Of a stretch of DNA of 64,000 nucleotides, positions 53,987 through 61,727 are shown in pieces. This DNA comes from Thermoactinomyces sp. DSM 45891. GTDB lineage: Bacteria > Bacillota > Bacilli > Thermoactinomycetales > Thermoactinomycetaceae. A program made the translations under genes and the position numbers. Position 1 is the first letter of the stretch. Every line of letters begins with the position of its first letter. The notes under the pieces are model-generated. The model saw only the letters and a program-made list of their open reading frames with translations, made no database searches and had not been told where the DNA came from. The DNA lies in assembly GCF_900119485.1 (NCBI RefSeq), contig NZ_FPJZ01000001.1, forward strand, positions 586,482 to 650,481, in the 5' to 3' direction.

Positions 53987-54478
53987 TTATTTTTTTGTGA
54001 TTATCTCTTTCAACTCTCGGATCTGTGTCAAGTGGCGCTCTTCATGATAGCCGATGAACTCTATATATTGCTTCAAATTCAAATCACCTAGAGCTGGATG
54101 AGGCATAGATCGCTTAATCAACTCTTCTTCCTTATGTTCCTCTATAAAAGACTGGGTCTGTTTCCGAGTTTTCTCTAGCTTTTGTACAAGCTCTTCCTTT
54201 GCATAATAATCTTCTTTTGGAGAAAGCCGATCGGGTGCTTCCACTTTTCTAGATCGATCTGCTACGAAGTGAATCGGCTTATCTGGAGTGTGGGATAGTT
54301 CATTCTCCTTCGCCACCTTCGAGATCATAGATACAATATATCCCTCAGTCAAAATGAGGTGATCTAACACTTGCGCAATGCTCCAACAAGAAGAATCGGG
54401 TTTCATGTTGTACTGCTCATTCGAAAGGGGTTGTAATTCCTCTAACAAGGCAGTGCGAATCTGTTGTAAATGAGTCAT
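53987..54478 (-). CDS. DinB-superfamily protein
   Basis: A 163-residue four-helix-bundle protein. The pattern SIAQVLDHLILTEGY near residue 35 and GYHEERHLTQI near residue 145 supplies the three His residues that bind a metal in DinB-like/YfiT-like proteins. Members include thiol-dependent metalloenzymes, many of unknown function. No neighbour suggests a role. Confidence 0.8.
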   Translation of the reverse strand: MTHLQQIRTALLEELQPLSNEQYNMKPDSSCWSIAQVLDHLILTEGYIVSMISKVAKENELSHTPDKPIHFVADRSRKVEAPDRLSPKEDYYAKEELVQKLEKTRKQTQSFIEEHKEEELIKRSMPHPALGDLNLKQYIEFIGYHEERHLTQIRELKEIITKK

Positions 54479-54913
54479 CTAATCAACACTCCATTTCACT
54501 TTTGCGATTATAACTTGTCCACTAATACCCAGTTCTAAATCGTTTGAAACATCGCCATTAAATATCCAAAAACAAAAAAATTAAAAAATGAATAATCAAC
54601 CATTTACATCCGATTCATCTTCATGTAATATTCTAAATAGAAACACTATTAAATCTACATGAACTGTGGACTTGGTTTAGAAACAGCGAAGCCTTCGATT
54701 GAGTAGCATCAATCCATCCAGTGGCCGAAAAATACTTTAACCGTTTAACGTATTAATTTTTCACAAAATTAATAAATCTTAATATTATATTTTAGGCTGA
54801 TCTCATGTAATTCGCTGTCTCCACCTTGCCCAGCTTAGTAGATGCTTTAATGCCGCATGTTGCTAAGTCACAAACCAACAAACAAAACCCACTATGGGAA
54901 AGGGGTATGTAAG
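54479..54913. other. 435-base non-coding region upstream of the protease, with an AT-only palindrome
   Basis: No gene is evident. A perfect 10-bp inverted repeat, TATTAATTTT (54751-54760) and AAAATTAATA (54765-54774) with a 4-base loop, lies about 140 bases before the protease start and may be a regulator site. Long upstream regions with repressor sites are common for extracellular proteases. I recognise no riboswitch or RNA gene here. Confidence 0.5.
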
Positions 54914-56794
54914 ATGAAGAAGGGGTACAAACGCGTAGGCTCGATGGTAGCCGCGGTAGGACTAGCGCTCTCTTTACTCGCTCCCACTACCGTAAGCGTA
55001 CAAGCAGCTCCTGTTAGCAAAGCGGCGGAAGTAGCCAAGAATTCCATCATCGTAAAGTTTAAGTCAAACATCAGCACAACCAAAAAAGTAAGTCTCCTAA
55101 AGTCAAATAAAGCAAACGTACTCTCCGAGAATAAAAAACTTGGTTTCCAAGTCATTAAGATTCAGGATCAAACGGTAAAAGAAGCAGTTGAACAGTACTC
55201 GAAAATGCCAGAGGTTGAATATGCAGAACCAAACCAACTGGCACATGCATTCTGGACACCAAACGATCCGAAATATACCTCCGACCAATACGGACCACAA
55301 AAAATGCAAGCACCACAAGCTTGGGATGTAACCAAAGGTAGTAGCAGCACCGTTGTCGCTGTTGTTGATACGGGGGTTCAAGCTAACCATGAAGATTTAG
55401 CCGGAAAACTAGTATCTACCGGACGCGATTTTGTTGACAATGATGACAATGCTGAGGATGGCCAAGGTCATGGTACCCACGTAGCTGGAACCATTGCCGC
55501 CACTACAAACAATGGTATTGGTGTAGCGGGTGTCGCTCCTGAGGTAAAAATCTTACCTGTACGTGTATTGGACAGCAACGGCTCTGGTACTTATGAGTGG
55601 GTGGCCAATGGTATCACATATGCCGCTGACAACGGAGCCAAGGTGATCAACATGAGCTTAGGTGGATCGGGTAGCTCACAAGCATTGGAAGATGCAGTAA
55701 ACTACGCATGGAGCAAAGGTGTCGTCATCATGGCTGCTGCTGGTAATACCCCTAGCACAGCTCCTAACTATCCTGCCTACTATGCCAACTGTATCGCCGT
55801 AGCTGCCACAGATAGCAATGATGCAAAAGCATCGTTCTCCACCCATGGTAGCTGGGTAGATGTAGCCGCTCCTGGAGTAGATATCATCTCCACCAAAATG
55901 GGTGGTGGTTATGTCAAGTATAGTGGTACTTCGATGGCAACACCTCATGCAGCTGGGGTAGCAGCCTTAGTCGCTTCCCAAGGCAAAAACCATACAGAAG
56001 TACGTGAAATCCTTGAAGCGACAGCAGACAAAATCAATGGAACCGGTAACTACTGGGCACATGGTCGTTTAAATGCTTATCGTGCAGTTATCAACGATCG
56101 TAATGACGACGGTGGCGGCGGAGACGAAGAAGATACCTTCGAGCCAAACGACACCTTAGCTACTGCTTACGGTCCAATCAACTCTGGCAAAGCATACGAT
56201 AGCTTCATCTTCTCCAATACGGATGTTGACTACTACAAATTTAACGTAGGCACAGCTGGCGCAGTCAATATCAGCTTGACTAACCTACCTGGTGACTACG
56301 ATCTCTCCCTCCACGACGCTTCTGGAGCAGAACTAGCGAAAAGCATCAAAGGCGGAACAAATCCTGAAGCAATCGCTTACAATGCTACCTCGGCTGGAGT
56401 CTATTACGTCAAAGTAATCGGATACAGTGGCGCTTTCAGCAAGACACAGGCATACAAACTAACCGCGAACTTCCCGGCGGGGGCTTCCTGGCATGAAGAA
56501 GACAAACGTTTCGACACACCTCACCCATACCGTAACTCTGTCAGCGAAAGCCACACCTACACGAAAGCTGGCGCTCAAAAAGTAGCTCTTCACTTCAGTA
56601 AGCTCGAAACAGAAGCAAACTACGATTTCGTTCATATCAAAGACAAAGCTGGCGCTACTAAAGCCACTTTCACTGGTACGAAAAATGATTTCTGGGTAGA
56701 AGTAGATGGCGACACCATCACAGCCAATCTCGTTTCTGACTGGATCATCACGAAATACGGCTACACCATCGACAAAGTGAAGTACTATCAGTAA
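54914..56794 (+). CDS. Secreted thermitase-like subtilase with PPC and extra C-terminal beta domain
   Basis: A 626-aa extracellular serine protease. Parts in order: Sec signal (residues ~1-35, ending VSVQAAP); inhibitor-type propeptide (~40-110, NSIIVKFKSN and VEYAEPNQLAH); catalytic domain (~115-395) with Asp in VVDTGVQ near 151, His in GHGTHVAG near 186 and Ser in SGTSMATP near 338. Next come an acidic linker, a PPC domain (~410-520, EPNDTLATA and DVDYYKFNV), and a final beta-rich region (~530-626) that looks CUB-like. The catalytic domain resembles thermitase along its whole length (DPKYTSDQYGPQKMQAPQAW). Start ATG 54914 has GGGG 8 bases upstream. Confidence 0.93.
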   Translation: MKKGYKRVGSMVAAVGLALSLLAPTTVSVQAAPVSKAAEVAKNSIIVKFKSNISTTKKVSLLKSNKANVLSENKKLGFQVIKIQDQTVKEAVEQYSKMPEVEYAEPNQLAHAFWTPNDPKYTSDQYGPQKMQAPQAWDVTKGSSSTVVAVVDTGVQANHEDLAGKLVSTGRDFVDNDDNAEDGQGHGTHVAGTIAATTNNGIGVAGVAPEVKILPVRVLDSNGSGTYEWVANGITYAADNGAKVINMSLGGSGSSQALEDAVNYAWSKGVVIMAAAGNTPSTAPNYPAYYANCIAVAATDSNDAKASFSTHGSWVDVAAPGVDIISTKMGGGYVKYSGTSMATPHAAGVAALVASQGKNHTEVREILEATADKINGTGNYWAHGRLNAYRAVINDRNDDGGGGDEEDTFEPNDTLATAYGPINSGKAYDSFIFSNTDVDYYKFNVGTAGAVNISLTNLPGDYDLSLHDASGAELAKSIKGGTNPEAIAYNATSAGVYYVKVIGYSGAFSKTQAYKLTANFPAGASWHEEDKRFDTPHPYRNSVSESHTYTKAGAQKVALHFSKLETEANYDFVHIKDKAGATKATFTGTKNDFWVEVDGDTITANLVSDWIITKYGYTIDKVKYYQ

Positions 56795-56800
56795 TCAAGT

Positions 56801-56842
56801 AACAAAAAAACCAAGGGGATACGTCCTCTTGGTTTTTTTGTT
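56801..56842. terminator. Terminator after the protease gene
   Basis: AACAAAAAAACCAAGG pairs with CTTGGTTTTTTTGTT (56801-56842), giving a long stem with A- and T-runs. Confidence 0.85.
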
Positions 56843-56916
56843 ATGCGAATCTTTATAGGAGCGTTAGCGTGTAGTATCCTGATCACCAGGTGTCTAGGTT
56901 TTTTGTCCATTTTTCT

Positions 56917-57333
56917 CTACTTTGGATCAATAATCGCCATCGTACAACGTGAAACACAGAGTAACTTCCTTTCTTCATCTACAATCTCTATGTTCCACAC
57001 CATCGTACTACGCCCCTCATGAAGAACGGTCGCAATCGCGGTCACGATCCCATCTTTTTTCGAGCGAATATGATTGGCATTAATCTCTAAACCCACTGTC
57101 CCTTTTCCCATAGGCGCCACCTTAAAATATGATCCAAAGCTGGCCGCCGTTTCAGCTAGAGCTACAGATGCCCCTCCGTGCAGAAGCCCCATGGGTTGTC
57201 TCGTTTTAGGACCTACCGGCATAGTGAGAACCACCTTACTCTCACTTAACTCTACTAACCCAATATCAAGGGCTTCTATTAACGTTCCTTTTATAAACTC
57301 TTCCCATTCCGCTCGGTTTATCACAGACTTCAC
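56917..57333 (-). CDS. Hotdog-fold thioesterase (PaaI/MenI-like)
   Basis: A 138-aa protein with the hotdog signature QPMGLLHGGASVALAETAAS (catalytic region near residue 50-65) and the later strand pattern EINANHIRSKKDGIVTA. Such enzymes hydrolyse acyl-CoA thioesters, for example in the phenylacetate or menaquinone routes. The acyl group cannot be told from sequence. It is transcribed toward the protease gene and stands alone. Confidence 0.88.
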   Translation of the reverse strand: MKSVINRAEWEEFIKGTLIEALDIGLVELSESKVVLTMPVGPKTRQPMGLLHGGASVALAETAASFGSYFKVAPMGKGTVGLEINANHIRSKKDGIVTAIATVLHEGRSTMVWNIEIVDEERKLLCVSRCTMAIIDPK

Positions 57334-57436
57334 CCCTTTTATGTAAACACCCTCATCATCAACATACTTACTTTAGATTATAAAATAAATGCACTGAAAT
57401 GAATACCTAATCAGTTTATTCCATAACACACTCCCG

Positions 57437-57472
57437 TAAAAAAACTGCCTCCCCTTTACCCGGAAGGCAGTT
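57437..57472 (-). terminator. Terminator of the ABC exporter gene
   Basis: AACTGCCT pairs with AGGCAGTT across a GC-rich loop region (57443-57472). On the minus strand it is followed by seven or eight T. Confidence 0.8.
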
Positions 57473-57491
57473 ACTATTCTGATACATAGTC

Positions 57492-59264
57492 CTATAACTC
57501 AACTGAATCCTTTATCTCCAAACGAAACTGTTGCTCCACCAACCGCTGATAAAGCAAATGGCTCTTCAATAATTCCTCATGCGTTCCGATCCCAGTCAAT
57601 GTCCCTTTTTCTAACACTAGAATCCGATCCGAATCTACGACCGTCGATAATCGATGAGCGATAATCAATGTCGTTCTACCCTGCATTAAGTTTTGCAACG
57701 CATCCTGGACTACCTTTTCCGAAGTGGAATCCAGTGCAGAGGTCGCTTCATCTAACATAAGAATCTTCGGATCATGTAAGATCGCACGTGCAATCGCGAT
57801 CCGTTGGCGTTGACCACCCGAAAGCATGATCCCACGCTCGCCTACTTGAGTATCAAATCCATTTGGCAAATCTCGAATAAATTCTGCCGCGTAAGCTAGT
57901 TCAGCCGCACGAAGGATTTCCTCTTCCGTCACTTCCCGTTGCATGGCATAGCAGATATTTTCTCGTATCGTTCCTGCCAGAAGGGGACTCTCCTGCGATA
58001 CGTAGCTAATACAACTTCTCCACTCTCTTAAATCAAACTTTTCTAACGAAACATTCCCGATCCGAATTTTTCCCGAGCTAGGGTGATAGAAACGCTCTAC
58101 AAGAGAAAAAATTGTCGTTTTCCCACTTCCACTCGGACCGACAATAGCTGTTACTTCTCCCGGTTCGATGGTAAAGGTAACATCATGTAACACTGCCTCA
58201 TGATCGAGGTAAGAGAAGCTAACATTTTCAAAACGAATCGGTAAGGTAGGATTTACTTTCGGTAGGTCTCTTTCCTTCTCCAGCATCTCGGGTTCACGGT
58301 CGTGCTCTAGGATTTCAATGATCCGCTCTGTCGCCCCCATCGCCTTCTGCAAGCTTGTGAAGAAGCGCGTTAACATCGTAATCGGCATCAAGATTTGGAA
58401 CAAATATAAAATAAAGGCTACCAAATCCCCTGCAGTTAAGTCTCCCGTCGAAACACGATACCCTCCGTATCCAATAATGACTACCAACATAAACATCATC
58501 ACGAAGCCCATGAGTGGTTGTAAGATAGCGAATATGCGTGCTTCTTTTAGCCCTGTCTCAAAAAGATGATCTATTCCTTGATCCCCGTTTTTGCGTTCTA
58601 CGGGTTCACCTACATATGCTTTCACCAAGCGAATTTCCGAAATTACTTGTGTAATCGTACTGGTAAACTCGGCTGTTTCCGTTTGTAGACGCTTCGAAAC
58701 CTGTCTCATCTGCTTGCCTAGTGGCCGCATGATGAGAAATATGACGGGTACAGCACTTAACATCACAAGTGTCATCGACCAATCTAGGTACAGCAAGATG
58801 GACAGAGATCCGACAAGTGAAATCATCCCCGTAAAAATAGACACGAGCTGGTTGCTGATCAATTCTTTAATCACAGCGGTATCATTATTAATACGGCTAA
58901 TCGTCTCACCTGAACGATTTTGATCAAAAAAAGAAATGGGCAAATGAAGCGTTTGTTTCCAAATTTGCTTTCGAATATTAGCTACTACTTTTTCTCCCAG
59001 ATACGCTAGATAGTAAGTAGAAACTCCGCCGGCAATCCCTTGAACTAAGAAAGCACCTAACAAAAGCCAGATAAATTGGTACTGAAAGTGGTCGAATGAG
59101 ATCACATCGACTAAGTTTTTAGTAAAGAGTGGAACGATAAGGCTCGCTATCGTAGAAAGCAGACTGAGAGCCAACACTAAAACGATCATGGCTCTTGGTA
59201 ACGATTTTAGGTTAACCAGTCCCATAAACTTTTTCATATCAATTTTTCTTTTTTGTGATTCCAT
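57492..59264 (-). CDS. ABC exporter half-transporter (BmrA/MsbA-like)
   Basis: A 590-aa fusion of six membrane helices (residues ~18-310) and an ATPase domain (~345-580): Walker A GPSGSGKTT, signature LSGGQRQRIAIARA, Walker B ILMLDEATSALD and switch His in IIAHRLSTV. The NRSGETISRINNDTA coupling helix is typical of multidrug exporters that work as homodimers. The ATG at 59264 is kept although its ribosome binding site (GGGAG) is rather far away. It is 56 bases after the FAD enzyme gene, so the two may share a transcript. The substrate is unknown. Confidence 0.92.
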   Translation of the reverse strand: MESQKRKIDMKKFMGLVNLKSLPRAMIVLVLALSLLSTIASLIVPLFTKNLVDVISFDHFQYQFIWLLLGAFLVQGIAGGVSTYYLAYLGEKVVANIRKQIWKQTLHLPISFFDQNRSGETISRINNDTAVIKELISNQLVSIFTGMISLVGSLSILLYLDWSMTLVMLSAVPVIFLIMRPLGKQMRQVSKRLQTETAEFTSTITQVISEIRLVKAYVGEPVERKNGDQGIDHLFETGLKEARIFAILQPLMGFVMMFMLVVIIGYGGYRVSTGDLTAGDLVAFILYLFQILMPITMLTRFFTSLQKAMGATERIIEILEHDREPEMLEKERDLPKVNPTLPIRFENVSFSYLDHEAVLHDVTFTIEPGEVTAIVGPSGSGKTTIFSLVERFYHPSSGKIRIGNVSLEKFDLREWRSCISYVSQESPLLAGTIRENICYAMQREVTEEEILRAAELAYAAEFIRDLPNGFDTQVGERGIMLSGGQRQRIAIARAILHDPKILMLDEATSALDSTSEKVVQDALQNLMQGRTTLIIAHRLSTVVDSDRILVLEKGTLTGIGTHEELLKSHLLYQRLVEQQFRLEIKDSVEL

Positions 59265-59320
59265 ATGGCAAGGTTCACTCCCTTCAAGTAGATTATTCTG
59301 TCCAAGCGAAATTCCTTTGC

Positions 59321-60565
59321 TTATCCCTTATTTTTAAATTGAAATTTCTCATCTATGTGGATATCTTTCGGTAACGTCATCATCTTCCTTAATACTGTCG
59401 TGGCGATAGGCGTACGAGTGAAGAGCGCAAGTAAGTAGGGACGTAATGCATTTATAATGGGATTTCGGTTAAATAGCATCCGTCCCATTCGTATTTGGAT
59501 TTCATGAATCTTGCGGATTTCTCTATCCCTTTCCTGCTGGACACGTCCTAATGAGCTGGCAGAGACATCCCCATTTCCTAATGAATTATAGATTGCCTCA
59601 GCGGCAATGGCTGAAGTGGTGACGGCTAGTGATACACCGATAGCACCTGCTGGTGAGGAACAATGTGCGGCATCTCCTATCAGCAGGCAGCCATCTTGTG
59701 CCCACTCCTTCACATATTGTGTCTTCGCTTGTAAGGGAACAAATGAACGGAAGCTGGTGACTGTTTGTAAAAAAGGATGAAAAGCAGAAGACATCTCCGC
59801 CAAATCTGCTTTAAACAATTCAATCCCCTCTCGTTGGATTTGCTTCCATCTCCCGCTTCCCAGAACAATTCCGACTTGTAGAAGGTTCGGGTATTTGGGT
59901 AAAGTAAGGTAGGGATATTGATCTGTCATATGAAATTGCAATACATCTTGTGGATTTTCAGGTTGATCCATATTAAACCAGATGATATCGCCGGGGTAAT
60001 CCTCATATTCGAGCTGAAATCCTCCTAATCGTCGAACCGTAGAGAACCGTCCATCAGCTCCAACGGTCACTTTGGCCCGGATTTCCGTTCGTTCTTTATG
60101 CTCTGTTTCAATCATGACACCTGTTACCTGCCCATTTGTACGTAGCAACTCTTTTACCGACGCATGAAACTTCATGTGAAAGTGAGGAGAGTCTTTTATA
60201 AAGTCAAAATACGCCTGCAACAATATCGGTTGTGGTGTCCAAATAGCATAAGGAATCTCAGGGATAAAACGATGAAAGGCAAACTCCCCTAACTTTCGGC
60301 CTTGTTGAAAAAAAGCACCCGCTCTCACTTGGGCATGTGGAAGACTCTCAATGTATGAACGCATTCCAAGTTGCTCCATTAACTGCAAGAATCGGGGTTG
60401 CAGCACTTCGCCCCGATATTCGCGATCAAAATTCCCTTGGCTTTCTACAACCATTACATCGACTTCAGCCTGAGCCAGCATCATTCCGAGAACCATCCCC
60501 GCTGGCCCACCGCCCACAATCACCACATCTGTTTCGACGACTCCTGATTTTTCACGCTCGTCCAT
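59321..60565 (-). CDS. FAD-dependent monooxygenase (UbiH/PHBH-like)
   Basis: A class A flavoprotein hydroxylase of 414 aa. Dinucleotide-binding VVIVGGGPAGMVLGMMLAQ lies near residue 14, the DG motif region VTVGADGRFSTVRRLGG near 165, and GDAAHCSSPAGAIGVSLA near 300 with the flavin-contacting Asp. It probably hydroxylates an aromatic or polyketide-like compound using NAD(P)H and oxygen. The neighbouring ABC exporter suggests detoxification or export of a product, which is an inference. The ATG has AGGAG 9 bases upstream. Confidence 0.88.
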   Translation of the reverse strand: MDEREKSGVVETDVVIVGGGPAGMVLGMMLAQAEVDVMVVESQGNFDREYRGEVLQPRFLQLMEQLGMRSYIESLPHAQVRAGAFFQQGRKLGEFAFHRFIPEIPYAIWTPQPILLQAYFDFIKDSPHFHMKFHASVKELLRTNGQVTGVMIETEHKERTEIRAKVTVGADGRFSTVRRLGGFQLEYEDYPGDIIWFNMDQPENPQDVLQFHMTDQYPYLTLPKYPNLLQVGIVLGSGRWKQIQREGIELFKADLAEMSSAFHPFLQTVTSFRSFVPLQAKTQYVKEWAQDGCLLIGDAAHCSSPAGAIGVSLAVTTSAIAAEAIYNSLGNGDVSASSLGRVQQERDREIRKIHEIQIRMGRMLFNRNPIINALRPYLLALFTRTPIATTVLRKMMTLPKDIHIDEKFQFKNKG

Positions 60566-60600
60566 CCTAGATCGCTCCTCACAAGAGATTACCCGATTGC

Positions 60601-61569
60601 CTAGCGATACCCATTATATACATATGTACGACTATAAGAACCTAAGTTACCAAAATATACTTCCATCAAATGGACTGGATCGGTTGCCATTTCACCTGCT
60701 TCAACAGGGCCATCGTCAGAATCATTCCATTGCCATGCCGTATTCGCAGCATTGTCTTTCCCGTTATCACCCTTAAATGTTCCCCAACTAGCAAACGTAT
60801 TCGGATCGTAACGATGATCCCAGAGGCCGCCGGGGGCAAATGTATTTACTAATGTGTATTTCACAGAGCGATCATTTCCACTGGAAGGGGCTTCTGATGT
60901 CTGACGATCTGGATAATAGACAACTCCATCTCCCCCAGGGAAATTCTTTCCATTCCAGTTGTAAATACCATGTCCTTTTGCATCTTGGTAAGTAGTTGGG
61001 CGACTCACTCCACCGTAATCCACCATACGAATGCTACCATCAATGTTTTCCTGCCCATCTGTCAACGGACTGCCCGCAGGCGTATACGAGTAGAAGTCGC
61101 TATGATAAACCGTTACCATGCCTTCTAACTTACCGTGCGTGGTACCATCCTTCCTTACAATCATCATTGCACCTTCCGCATCATTTTCATGTGTGTCTAG
61201 CCCGAAATCAGGATAATCCACCCAATCACGAGGATGATAAAAAGTATAGATCAAGAAGTAATGAGACTGTGTCTCGGTAACAGAATACGTAACCGACCCC
61301 TTGAGACGACTAGCATCATCATCCTGATGTTCCCAGTTATTATTCATTATCCAGTCACCATCATAGTTCATAGCCGTGATATAATCTGCATCCGCATCCG
61401 TATCATCGGTATCCTGATAATGGACTGGAGCCCAACGATACGCCAAGTCTGTATAATCCGGCGCCGCAAGAGCCGAAACAGAAGCAAACGGGCTTGCAAT
61501 AATCATCACGGTTAGTAAAATCGTCACAACATACTTCATATACCACTTAGAACCGTTTTTCATAAGCAT
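60601..61569 (-). CDS. Secreted Vps62-like/unknown beta-rich protein
   Basis: A 322-aa protein with a signal peptide (residues ~10-36, ending SVSALAAP). The mature part has motifs seen in Vps62-related and hemolysin-like bacterial proteins: YRWAPVHYQDTDDTDADADY near the start, HYFLIYTFYHPRDW, and DLAYRW. It contains Asp-rich stretches (DTDDTDADAD) that may bind calcium, and many Trp/Tyr residues. No catalytic motif is recognised. Start ATG at 61569 follows AAAGGGG; a second ATG two codons on is also possible. It is divergent from the permease at 61728. Confidence 0.55.
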   Translation of the reverse strand: MLMKNGSKWYMKYVVTILLTVMIIASPFASVSALAAPDYTDLAYRWAPVHYQDTDDTDADADYITAMNYDGDWIMNNNWEHQDDDASRLKGSVTYSVTETQSHYFLIYTFYHPRDWVDYPDFGLDTHENDAEGAMMIVRKDGTTHGKLEGMVTVYHSDFYSYTPAGSPLTDGQENIDGSIRMVDYGGVSRPTTYQDAKGHGIYNWNGKNFPGGDGVVYYPDRQTSEAPSSGNDRSVKYTLVNTFAPGGLWDHRYDPNTFASWGTFKGDNGKDNAANTAWQWNDSDDGPVEAGEMATDPVHLMEVYFGNLGSYSRTYVYNGYR

Positions 61570-61620
61570 TTCATCCCCTTTTCTAATGCCAAACTCACTT
61601 CTGTCTCCACTACTGATATC

Positions 61621-61636
61621 CTTACAGTTTTTTAAG
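61621..61636. promoter_or_regulatory. BceR-like operator upstream of the orphan permease
   Basis: CTTACAGTTTTTTAAG shares the left half-site CTTACA and spacing with the boxes at 32255 and 46478, with one mismatch in the core TnACA-N4-TGTAA element. It ends 91 bases before the permease ATG, against 82 and 87 bases at the other loci. Just downstream is a 9-bp inverted repeat, ATATAAGGT (61641-61649) with ACCTTATAT (61665-61673). Confidence 0.5.
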
Positions 61637-61727
61637 ATTCATATAAGGTTTATCGATATTTTCTACCTTATATACATGATACATTATTAGCCACACGCAC
61701 ATAATAGGAAAAAGGAGTGACCTTTAC

